Of a stretch of 64,000 bases of DNA, positions 16,436-23,794 are shown piece by piece (within the stretch, counting starts at the first letter, position 1; each line of letters opens with the position of its first letter). The notes below the pieces were generated by a model, which saw only the letters and a list, made by a program, of their open reading frames with translations, was not told where the DNA came from and made no database searches. Origin of the DNA: an uncultured bacterium (GTDB lineage Bacteria > Verrucomicrobiota > Kiritimatiellia > CAIKKV01 > CALHGX01); the NCBI GenBank assembly GCA_938031185.1, contig CALHGX010000018.1:1-64000 (forward strand), written 5' to 3'. The position numbers and the translations under genes are program-made.

Positions 16436-18283
16436 ATGCGCTCCAACAAACTTCGGCGCCGCCTCCATGCCGCGATCCTTCCGGCCCTTGCCATGCTGTC
16501 GCTCTGTCCAACTGCCGCCGCAAACGCCGCCACGATGGACACGGCCGGCGAAGAGGTGTTCCCTCGGCATGACTGGACGGACACCGTCAATCCATTGGCG
16601 GATCCGCACGCGGTTGCCGGCGGCGAAATGAATATTTTCGCCGGCCAGCAACCGAAAAGCTTCAACTACTATTTGGACAACAACTCCTTCACCGCCGAGT
16701 TGTTCGGCGCGCTGTATGAAACGCTGCTCGGCATGGACCCGCTGACGCTTGCCTATGTTCCCGGCCTTGCGGAGAAATGGGCCGTTTCGGCCGATAAACG
16801 CCAATTCACGTTCTGGATCAACCCCCGCGCCCGATGGAGCGATGGCACCCCCATCACCGCCGAGGATGTGCGCTGGACGTTCGAGGCCATCATGAATCCG
16901 GCCAACTTGACCGGCCCGCACAAGGTCGCATTGGAAGTCTTCGAGCCTCCCGTGATCGTGGGACCGCTCTGCATACGCTTCACCGCCCGCGAAACGCATT
17001 GGCGCAATCTCGGCGCCGTCGGCGGCTTCCACATCCTGCCCCGGCATGTCTACGAAAAGCAGGACTTCAACAAGATCAATTTCGAACTGCCCGTCGTCTC
17101 CGGCCCCTACCGCCTCGGCGAAGTCAAGGAAGGGGTCTTCGTCACTCTGGAGCGCCGCCCGGACTGGTGGAACCGCGACGCACCCAGCGTCTGCGGAATC
17201 GCCAATTTTGCGCGCCTCAAATTCCGCTTCTACGCGGAACAAGAGAATGCCTTCGAGGCCTTCAAGAAAGGCGAAATGGACCTTTTCGCGGTCTATATGG
17301 CCCGCCTCTGGATCAACGAGACCGCCGGCGAACGCTTCGAGCGCCATTGGATCGTCCGCCAAAGCGTGTTCAACCGCAATCCCATCGGCTTCCAAGGCTT
17401 CGCCATGAACATGCGCCGGCCCCCCTTCGACGACCGGCGTGTCCGTCAGGCGATCGCGCATCTGGTCAACCGCCCCAAAATGAACCGCACGTTGATGTAC
17501 AGCCAATACTTCCTGCACCGCTCGTATTACGAGGATCTCTACGACGAGCAGCACCCTTGCCCCAACCCCCTCGTCGAGTTCGATCCCGATGCCGCCCGGC
17601 GACTGCTGGCAGAAGCAGGCTGGCAGCCCGACCCCAAGACCGGGTGGCTCCAAAAGGACGGGCGACGGTTCACCTTCCGGTTCCTCACCAGGGACGTGTC
17701 CTCCGGCAAGTTCCTCGCGATTTTCGCTGAAGATTTGAAGAAGGTGGGCATCGAAATGATCGTGGATCAAAAAGACTGGGCCGCTTGGGCCAAGGATATG
17801 GATGAGTTCAATTTCGACATGACCTGGGCCGCTTGGAGCGCCGGCGTCTTCAAGGACCCCGAAGGCATGTGGTCTTCGAAGGAGGCCGACCGGCGTGGCG
17901 GCATCAATATCACCGGCTTTCGCAATCCCCGCGTGGACGAGCTGATCGAACGGCAAAAAACGATCCTCGATGTCGCCGAACGTCATGCCATCTGCCGCGA
18001 AATTGACGCCATCGTCTTTAACGAGCATCCTTACGCGCTGCTCTGGAACATCGATTATGTCCGCCTGCTCTACTGGAACAAATTCGGCACGCCGCCCACC
18101 GTGCTCTCCAAGTACGGACGGGAGGACTCGGCCTACTGGTACTGGTGGTTCGACGAGGACGCCGAGGCCGACCTTCGCCACGCCATGGCCGAACGGCTCT
18201 CCATGCCCCCGCGCCCCGCGGCGGTTCGCTTCGAAGAAGTCTTCCGCTCCCCGCGCCCCGCCGCCACGCCGCCGTTGCACTGA
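16436..18283 (+). CDS. Extracellular solute-binding protein, family 5 (oligopeptide-type)
   Basis: 615 residues. The signal peptide (LRRRLHAAILPALAMLSLCPTAAANA) is followed by a periplasmic SBP_bac_5 fold: LYETLLGMDPLTLAYVPGLAEKW, FWINPRARWSDGTPITAEDV, and later FAMNMRRPPFDDRRVRQAIAHL. The length and the FNYYLDNNSFTA opening resemble YejA/OppA-type proteins that deliver peptides to ABC importers. No permease or ATPase genes are adjacent (the next gene is an AKR), so it is an orphan here and its transporter must lie elsewhere. Ends 94 bp before the AKR start. Confidence 0.88.
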   Translation: MRSNKLRRRLHAAILPALAMLSLCPTAAANAATMDTAGEEVFPRHDWTDTVNPLADPHAVAGGEMNIFAGQQPKSFNYYLDNNSFTAELFGALYETLLGMDPLTLAYVPGLAEKWAVSADKRQFTFWINPRARWSDGTPITAEDVRWTFEAIMNPANLTGPHKVALEVFEPPVIVGPLCIRFTARETHWRNLGAVGGFHILPRHVYEKQDFNKINFELPVVSGPYRLGEVKEGVFVTLERRPDWWNRDAPSVCGIANFARLKFRFYAEQENAFEAFKKGEMDLFAVYMARLWINETAGERFERHWIVRQSVFNRNPIGFQGFAMNMRRPPFDDRRVRQAIAHLVNRPKMNRTLMYSQYFLHRSYYEDLYDEQHPCPNPLVEFDPDAARRLLAEAGWQPDPKTGWLQKDGRRFTFRFLTRDVSSGKFLAIFAEDLKKVGIEMIVDQKDWAAWAKDMDEFNFDMTWAAWSAGVFKDPEGMWSSKEADRRGGINITGFRNPRVDELIERQKTILDVAERHAICREIDAIVFNEHPYALLWNIDYVRLLYWNKFGTPPTVLSKYGREDSAYWYWWFDEDAEADLRHAMAERLSMPPRPAAVRFEEVFRSPRPAATPPLH

Positions 18284-18377
18284 GCCATCGTCATCCGATC
18301 CGCCTGATCCATCCCCCCTCTTTCCAACAAAGCAGCCCTTCCTTTACACCGCGGCACTAATCATGGAGAATACGGAT

Positions 18378-19379
18378 ATGAAACAACCGCTGTCCCGCCG
18401 TGAATTCTTCAAGGCCGGCGCCGCCCTCACGCTTGGCGCCGCCGCTGCCTCGCTCGCCGCCGGCTGCGCGTCATTCGGTCGCCGCGCCCCCCAAAAAGCC
18501 GCCCTGCCCCGCCGCCGCCTCGGCCGCACGAATTTCCAGGCCGGCGTCGTCGGCATCGGCGGCGCGGGCTTCCTGACCGACTGGAGCGATGAAGAGGCCG
18601 TCGCCGCTTTGCTGCAAGAAGCCGTCGCTCTCGGCTTCAACTACTTCGATACCGCCCCGAACTACAACAACGGCCTTTCCGAACAGCGCCTGGGTCTGAT
18701 CATGGGCGCCCCAAACCGATCGGAACTTTTTCTTGCCGGCAAGATCGAGGACCGCTCCTACGACGGCGCGCTGCGTCAGGTGGAAGGCAGCCTCCGGCGT
18801 CTGCGCACCGATTACATGGACGTGGTGCAGTTCCACCAGTTTCCACTCGACGAGCGCGAGAACAACGAAGAGGCGCTCGTCCGCCTCGCAGCCCCCGGCG
18901 GCGCCTTGCGGGCCCTGGAGCGGCTGCGCGATGAAAAGGTCGTCCGCCACATCGGCATCACCTGCCACCCGCGCTTGGATTTCGGCGTAACGGCCATCGA
19001 ACGCTTCGATCTGGACCTGGTGCTGCTCTGGGTGAACCCCACGACGGACGGCCGATGGGCGGAAGAAAGAATGATTCCAGCGGCGCAGAAGAAAGACATG
19101 GGCATCGTGGCGATGAAAAGCTTCGGTGGTGCCGATTACCCGGTCAAGCTGCCCGGCGGCGGCCATCCAGCCCGTCTGATCGGCGACGGCCCCGGCCACG
19201 CTTCCCAAGATGCCCTGCTGCGCTATTCGCTGAGCCGCCCCATCGCACTGAGCTGCCCGGCTATCCGCAACCGCGACGAACTGCTGTCCAACCTCGCCGT
19301 CGCGCAACGGTTCACGCCGATGACCGACGCCGAACAGGCCGCGCTGATCGAACAGGTCAATGCCGCGCCGCCGGCTTAA
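18378..19379 (+). CDS. Tat-exported lipoprotein aldo/keto reductase
   Basis: 333 residues. The N terminus has a Tat motif SRREFFKAG, a hydrophobic Ala-rich stretch and a lipobox-like LAAGC, so the enzyme is probably exported folded and perhaps lipid-anchored. The AKR barrel keeps the catalytic tetrad: Asp and Tyr in FDTAPNY, Lys in LAGKIED and His in VQFHQF. AKRs reduce carbonyls with NADPH. An exported AKR must obtain its cofactor before export or act in another way. ATG 18378 has GGAG nine bases upstream. ATG 18363 would lengthen it by five residues. Confidence 0.85.
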   Translation: MKQPLSRREFFKAGAALTLGAAAASLAAGCASFGRRAPQKAALPRRRLGRTNFQAGVVGIGGAGFLTDWSDEEAVAALLQEAVALGFNYFDTAPNYNNGLSEQRLGLIMGAPNRSELFLAGKIEDRSYDGALRQVEGSLRRLRTDYMDVVQFHQFPLDERENNEEALVRLAAPGGALRALERLRDEKVVRHIGITCHPRLDFGVTAIERFDLDLVLLWVNPTTDGRWAEERMIPAAQKKDMGIVAMKSFGGADYPVKLPGGGHPARLIGDGPGHASQDALLRYSLSRPIALSCPAIRNRDELLSNLAVAQRFTPMTDAEQAALIEQVNAAPPA

Positions 19380-19394
19380 TCGGCGCCGGGCACA

Positions 19395-20015
19395 TCAGGC
19401 TGATGCCGGAGACGCCGCCTTGCGCCGGCGAGCGCGGGGCGCAAACAGCTCCATCTGCGGCTCCCGCAAAAGACCGTAGCGCTTGAGAATGCGCAACGCC
19501 TGCAGGAGATCCGATTTCTCGTAGTTGCAGTTCGTGCGAACCCGCGCCATCAACTCCGTCAGCATGGTTCGGAACGATAGCACCCCATCCACCCCCCGCT
19601 CCTTCAGCGCCCGCAGCGTCTTCTCCTTGAGTTCGCCGGACGCGGGCAATTCCGGAACGCACAGGATCGCCGCCGGCATGGCGCTCCCCATCCGAGCCGC
19701 CGCCGCCGTCCGCGCCGCTCGTTCGGCAAACCGAAGCACCTCGGGGGTCTGCGCGAATTTGGTCAGCGAAAAGCGCTCCGCGTGCCATCCGCGTATGCCC
19801 ACCACCGCCCGTTTCACCGTCCGCAGGTCTGCCGCCGTCCACACCAGATGCTCCGGCACGCAATGGTCCGCCACCAGCGGATGCAGGACGAGCAAATCGA
19901 GCTCTTCCTCCGCCTTCTTGTGGCGGCCCGGCGCCGTGTGTTTGCACGGCTGACTCACGAAATAGCCCAGCGACTCGAAGAACTCGCGGGCAATGAAATC
20001 ATTGACAGCAGACAT
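19395..20015 (-). CDS. Unknown protein overlapping aroB, possible degenerate PD-(D/E)XK-like fold
   Basis: 206 residues, family not recognised. The N-terminal half reads as helix (FIAREFFESLGYFVSQPCK), then EELDLLVLHP, then KRAVVGIRGWHAERFS. This order resembles a restriction-endonuclease-like core (helix, Asp strand, E-x-K strand), but the second strand has GIRGWH instead of ExK, so activity is doubtful. The C-terminal half is helical (SDLLQALRILKRYGLLREPQ, winged-helix-like) and ends in a basic tail. It overlaps the aroB 3' end by 17 bp and so is translated with it. Confidence 0.6.
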   Translation of the reverse strand: MSAVNDFIAREFFESLGYFVSQPCKHTAPGRHKKAEEELDLLVLHPLVADHCVPEHLVWTAADLRTVKRAVVGIRGWHAERFSLTKFAQTPEVLRFAERAARTAAAARMGSAMPAAILCVPELPASGELKEKTLRALKERGVDGVLSFRTMLTELMARVRTNCNYEKSDLLQALRILKRYGLLREPQMELFAPRARRRKAASPASA

Positions 20016-21084
20016 GCCACGTCTCCTCGAGGGCGGCTTCCTCCGCCAGGCCGCCGGGCCTCACGGCCCCCAGTCGCTCCGCCAGCACCAGCCGCAAGGC
20101 CCCGCCCTCCGTTTTCTTGTCCCGCGTCATCGCCTCCCGGACGACCTTCCATTCCGGCGGGGGACGTCGACCGGCCGCGCTGACCGGCAGCCCCAGCCGC
20201 CGCAGGAGGCCAATCACCCGGTCCGCTTCGCTGCCCGAAAATCCGCACACGCGCACGGAAAGCAACACGGCGTAGGCCATGCCGACCGCCACCGCCTCAC
20301 CATGCAGCCAATCCTCATACCCGGCCGCCGTCTCCAGCGCATGCGCCAGCGTATGACCGAAATTGAGAATCGCCCGCGGCCCGCTCTCCCGTTCGTCCGT
20401 CGCCACCACATCCGCCTTGATCTCGCAGCACCGCGCCACCACGTTCTCCAGCGTCTCGGGATGCCGGGCCAGCAACGCCTCCGCTCGATCCTCCAGAAGA
20501 CGGAAGAACGCCGCATCCCAGATCACGCCATACTTCACCGCTTCCGCCAACCCCGAAACGTATTCCCGTTTCGGCAGCGTCTTGAGCGTGTCCAGATCGG
20601 CCGCCACCTCCACCGGCTGGTAGAACGCCCCCACGAGGTTTTTGCCCGCCCGCAGGTTGACGGCCACCTTCCCCCCCACGGCGCTGTCCACCATGGCGAG
20701 GAGGCTCGTCGGCATCTGCACAAGTCGAACGCCGCGCAGGAAAGTCGCCGCGACAAACCCCGCCAGGTCCCCCACCATGCCGCCGCCCAACGCGACCACA
20801 AAAGAGCGTCGGTCCAGCCCGGCGGCCACAGCCGCTTCATATAGGCGCGCCGTCTGCTCCAGGCTCTTGGACGCCTCCCCCGCCGGCACTTCCGCCAGCG
20901 CCACCTCTCCGCCCGCCGACGCCATCCGCATCCGCACCCGCTCTCCATGCAGGCGTCCGACGTTGGAATCCGTCACCAGCAGTACCCGCTGCCCCGGCGC
21001 TTCAACGCAGGCGGGAAAAACGCCTTGCCCTATGTGAATCGGATACGACCGCTCTCCAAGCCGAACTTCCACCTTGCGCGCCAT
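19999..21084 (-). CDS. aroB: 3-dehydroquinate synthase
   Basis: 361 residues. Converts DAHP to 3-dehydroquinate, step two of the shikimate pathway, in the cytoplasm using NAD and a metal ion. Visible motifs: ALGGGMVGDLAGFVAATF (NAD binding), PTSLLAMVDSAVGGKVAVN, GLAEAVKYGVIWD, and metal-ligand regions NFGHTLAHALE and LHGEAVAVGM. Length is normal. No other shikimate gene is in the window. It overlaps the unknown gene at 19395-20015. The C terminus carries a short extra tail (EEAALEETWHVCCQ). Confidence 0.95.
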   Translation of the reverse strand: MARKVEVRLGERSYPIHIGQGVFPACVEAPGQRVLLVTDSNVGRLHGERVRMRMASAGGEVALAEVPAGEASKSLEQTARLYEAAVAAGLDRRSFVVALGGGMVGDLAGFVAATFLRGVRLVQMPTSLLAMVDSAVGGKVAVNLRAGKNLVGAFYQPVEVAADLDTLKTLPKREYVSGLAEAVKYGVIWDAAFFRLLEDRAEALLARHPETLENVVARCCEIKADVVATDERESGPRAILNFGHTLAHALETAAGYEDWLHGEAVAVGMAYAVLLSVRVCGFSGSEADRVIGLLRRLGLPVSAAGRRPPPEWKVVREAMTRDKKTEGGALRLVLAERLGAVRPGGLAEEAALEETWHVCCQ

Positions 21085-21252
21085 GTTCGGTCCCTCCCGC
21101 CAGTTCCCGCCGCTAACATCCCGAAATGGACTTCTTCACGGTGTTTGCAGCACTGCCTTCAGACGGTCTTCCCCCTTCCGGCTAAAACCGGAACTTCAGA
21201 CTCTTCAGGCCCACGGGCCATGCTCTCTTCTCTCTTCTCCCCTCCCCTCCCC

Positions 21253-22383
21253 TCATCCCCCGACCGAGGCATTATACTCGTCCACCAGATCGCCGACCCT
21301 GCGCACGCGTTCAATGTCGCCATTGAATGAAACTTCGTCGCTCACGCCCAGGATCAGATGCGGCGCGAAGAGATCAATGCACTTCCTGGCGCAATCGAGC
21401 AATTCCTGCTCGCTGAACGTGGCGTCGAAGTACACGGCCGGAATGCCATCGAGCAGGTACATGTCGCCGAGCGCCGCCTTGGCTTCCTCCAGCGTCACAT
21501 CCCCCTGTGGCAGCGGCGTGATCGCTTCAATGCCATCCAAGCCGGTTTCGCGAGCGTAGGGCAGCAGGGGTTTAACGTTGCCGTCCCAATGCGAGTGCAG
21601 GAATTTACCCGCCGCCTTCAACCGCGGAATGCGGCGGTGATACACGGGCAGAACATATTTCACAAAAAGCTCCGGCGAAGTCACGCTGGAATGGATGTTA
21701 TCGCCGAGACTAATACTGACGATCGGGGACTCGATGATCGCATCAATATACCGCTCAGCCATCACATCCAGCGCCTCGAAATATCGCTCGCACGCCGCGG
21801 GATAATCAAGCAGGGCAAAAATGGTTTCCTCCGTGCCCATGTCCTCCACAAACAATTTCTGGATGCTAGAGCGCGTGAAATAGCAGCAGGGTATGCCTAG
21901 TCCCTTCCATTCGTGATGAATCCGGTCGTATGCTTCACGGTCGAACGACACCGTCATATGTTCATACCGCCACGCGGCCGCCCGCATCTCCGCCTCATTA
22001 CTCACCGGCCATTTGAGCGGCACATGCCATGAGGTCGTCTCGGCTCGCAGGAACCGTCCGCCATAGGTGCCTGCCGGGGTTTCAATCCGCACTTCGTACT
22101 CCGTAGGGCTCAAGTCCCGTTGGGTCACATGCGTCCGCGGATCGTCCGTCCAGCGAAATGCGGCGGTGTAGTCATACGCACGGTTCGAGCAACCGAGCGA
22201 CCGGTATATTTGTGCCAACGACATGCCTTCGTACGGGCCGGGCAGCGGTTGCCTGAGAAACCGCCGCTCGTAATACCACGCCAAAATGCGCGGCTGCCAA
22301 ATCACACGCCCCCCCGCACGCCCCTGAATGATCTGCAAATTCAGCTCGTCAAAATCCCGCTCAATCAATCGTGTCTCTTTCAT
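21253..22383 (-). CDS. Uroporphyrinogen decarboxylase-family protein (URO-D fold, catabolic type)
   Basis: 376 residues. The C-terminal half has the URO-D/MtaA barrel pattern: ISLGDNIHSSVTSPELFVKYVLP, FLHSHWDGNVKPLLPYARETGLDGIEAI and LLDGIPAVYFDATFSEQEL. The N-terminal half (TRLIERDFDELNLQIIQGRAGG) does not match HemE, and the heme-pathway active-site signature is missing. Such URO-D paralogues are abundant in Verrucomicrobiota and often serve methyltransferase or sugar-linked functions, not heme synthesis. Substrate unknown. It is 30 bp from guaA and separated from aroB by 168 bp. Confidence 0.78.
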   Translation of the reverse strand: MKETRLIERDFDELNLQIIQGRAGGRVIWQPRILAWYYERRFLRQPLPGPYEGMSLAQIYRSLGCSNRAYDYTAAFRWTDDPRTHVTQRDLSPTEYEVRIETPAGTYGGRFLRAETTSWHVPLKWPVSNEAEMRAAAWRYEHMTVSFDREAYDRIHHEWKGLGIPCCYFTRSSIQKLFVEDMGTEETIFALLDYPAACERYFEALDVMAERYIDAIIESPIVSISLGDNIHSSVTSPELFVKYVLPVYHRRIPRLKAAGKFLHSHWDGNVKPLLPYARETGLDGIEAITPLPQGDVTLEEAKAALGDMYLLDGIPAVYFDATFSEQELLDCARKCIDLFAPHLILGVSDEVSFNGDIERVRRVGDLVDEYNASVGG

Positions 22384-22413
22384 GCTCTCTCCGCCGGCTC
22401 GTCTATACGACTC

Positions 22414-23376
22414 CTACACCGCTTCCATCGTGCAAGGCGGCTTGGGCGCCAACTGATACGTTACACTCACTACGCCAGGCACTTCCTTGATTATTTCGAG
22501 GGCGAGTTTCTCAAGCCGATTGAAAGGCAACCGCGTCGGCACCGCTGTCCGCGCGTCCACACTGTCCCAGCATCGCACTTCGATCTGTTGCCCGAACTCC
22601 CGCCGCCTCTCCCGAATACCCGTCACCCGGTCGGCATGCAGAATGGCCATGTACTGAAATGCGCCTGTGTCTCCCAATACCCGCTCCACGACCGCCGTCG
22701 CCTTTCGAACCGTTTCGATCCGCTCCGGCGTCGCCTCGCCAATCACTCGAGCTGCCAACGCGGGGCCAGGAAAGGGAATGCGATTGAAAAGCTCCGCCGG
22801 TAGCCCTAGAGCCTTGCCGATCTTCCGCACACCGTCCTTGCGCAGCGCAATCAAGGGTTCGATGATCCGGTAGCCAAAGGCCTTTTGGGGGTCAATCCCG
22901 AGTTGTTCGAACACGTTGTGCTGCCGCTTGATCCCCGCCACCGTTTCGTCTACGTCCGTCAAGATGGTGCCCTGTAGCAGGCACTTCGCCCCGCTGTCTT
23001 TGACCAGTCGACCGAACACCCGCTTGTAGAACGTCTGCGTAATGGCTTCGCGCTTCTCCTCCGGATCGGTCAGCCCCTTGAGTGCGGCAAAAAACTCCTT
23101 TCGCGCGTCCACCACTTCGACCGTCACCCCCAGCTTGCGGAAAAGGCCCACCACCTGTTGCGGCTCCCCCTGCCGCATCAGGCCGTTTTCGATGAAGACC
23201 GTCTTGATCTGCTTGCCGAGCGCTCGGTGCCCCAGCATGGTGACCGTGGACGAGTCCACGCCGCCGGAAAGGGCATTGATCGCCAAGTCCCCGCCCACCG
23301 CGGTTCGAATCGCCTGCACCTGCTCCTCAATGAAACGCTTCGCATTGAGATCCTTCGCCTTGACTTCACGGATCAT
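22414..23376 (-). CDS. guaA: GMP synthase ATP-pyrophosphatase subunit without glutaminase domain
   Basis: 320 residues. Converts XMP to GMP. PP-loop NALSGGVDSSTVTML (about 35-49), FIENGLMRQGE, IPFPGPALAARVIGE, and the C-terminal dimerisation domain ending VSVTYQLAPKPPCTMEAV. The usual bacterial GuaA is about 510-530 residues with an N-terminal class I glutaminase (about 190 residues). Here that domain is missing, as in archaeal two-subunit enzymes, so a separate glutaminase or free ammonia must supply nitrogen. ATG 23376 has GGGGG seven bases upstream. The leader carries a terminator-like hairpin. Confidence 0.9.
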   Translation of the reverse strand: MIREVKAKDLNAKRFIEEQVQAIRTAVGGDLAINALSGGVDSSTVTMLGHRALGKQIKTVFIENGLMRQGEPQQVVGLFRKLGVTVEVVDARKEFFAALKGLTDPEEKREAITQTFYKRVFGRLVKDSGAKCLLQGTILTDVDETVAGIKRQHNVFEQLGIDPQKAFGYRIIEPLIALRKDGVRKIGKALGLPAELFNRIPFPGPALAARVIGEATPERIETVRKATAVVERVLGDTGAFQYMAILHADRVTGIRERRREFGQQIEVRCWDSVDARTAVPTRLPFNRLEKLALEIIKEVPGVVSVTYQLAPKPPCTMEAV

Positions 23377-23440
23377 GTTGCATCCCCCTGACCTTGTTGC
23401 GCCCCCCCTGCCCGGCTGCCATCCCTTTCCATTCCACGGC

Positions 23441-23492
23441 AAAAAAACAGGCAGACGGGATGAGCCTTTCGGCGCTTTCACATCCCCCTGCC
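23441..23492 (-). terminator. Terminator-like hairpin in the guaA leader (possible attenuator)
   Basis: On the minus strand, GGCAG and GGGATG (23492-23488, 23486-23481) pair with CATCCC and CTGCC (23462-23457, 23454-23450) around an 18-base loop, followed by TG and seven T (23447-23441). The T-run ends 65 bases before the guaA ATG. It is either an attenuator of guaA or the terminator of the upstream glycogen synthase unit. Confidence 0.6.
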
Positions 23493-23534
23493 GCGCCATG
23501 CCTTCAACCGCTTTGCCACACCATCACAAACCCG

Positions 23535-23562
23535 TTTATAACACGCCGCACTTCAAACGCAA
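23535..23562 (-). promoter_or_regulatory. Possible guaA promoter
   Basis: Minus-strand TTGCGT (23562-23557), a 16-base spacer and TATAAA (23540-23535), about 160 bases before the guaA start and upstream of the leader hairpin. Confidence 0.4.
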
Positions 23563-23794
23563 GGCCGCTCCAAAAGGCGTCCGGCCGCCCCTCGACACGG
23601 CGGCTTGCTCGCCAAAAGCCCCATCGCATTACCGCCCCGCGCTGTCGTTCCGCCGCATTCGCCAATTGGGCCCGCGGCCAGGACGGCCCCGCCTGATGTC
23701 CGCTCGGCGCTCTCCGCGCTCCCCGCGCGAAACATCCCGTCTTCTGCCTTATAGACGCCAAAAGGCGGCATTCCCCGAGAAGGAGGGCGGCCGC

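Larger units (their letters stand above)
23377..23794 (-). other. 418-bp gap: guaA leader and glycogen synthase 3' region
   Basis: No gene seen. It holds a putative guaA promoter (23535-23562), a terminator-like hairpin (23441-23492) between that promoter and the guaA start, and a GC-rich inverted repeat just after the glycogen synthase stop (GCGGCCG/CGGCCGC around 23782-23800) without a T-run. Confidence 0.6.

Noticed and set aside
23377-23560. Guanine riboswitch upstream of guaA
   Set aside because: I do not see the conserved purine-riboswitch three-way junction; only the promoter and terminator-like hairpin are supported.
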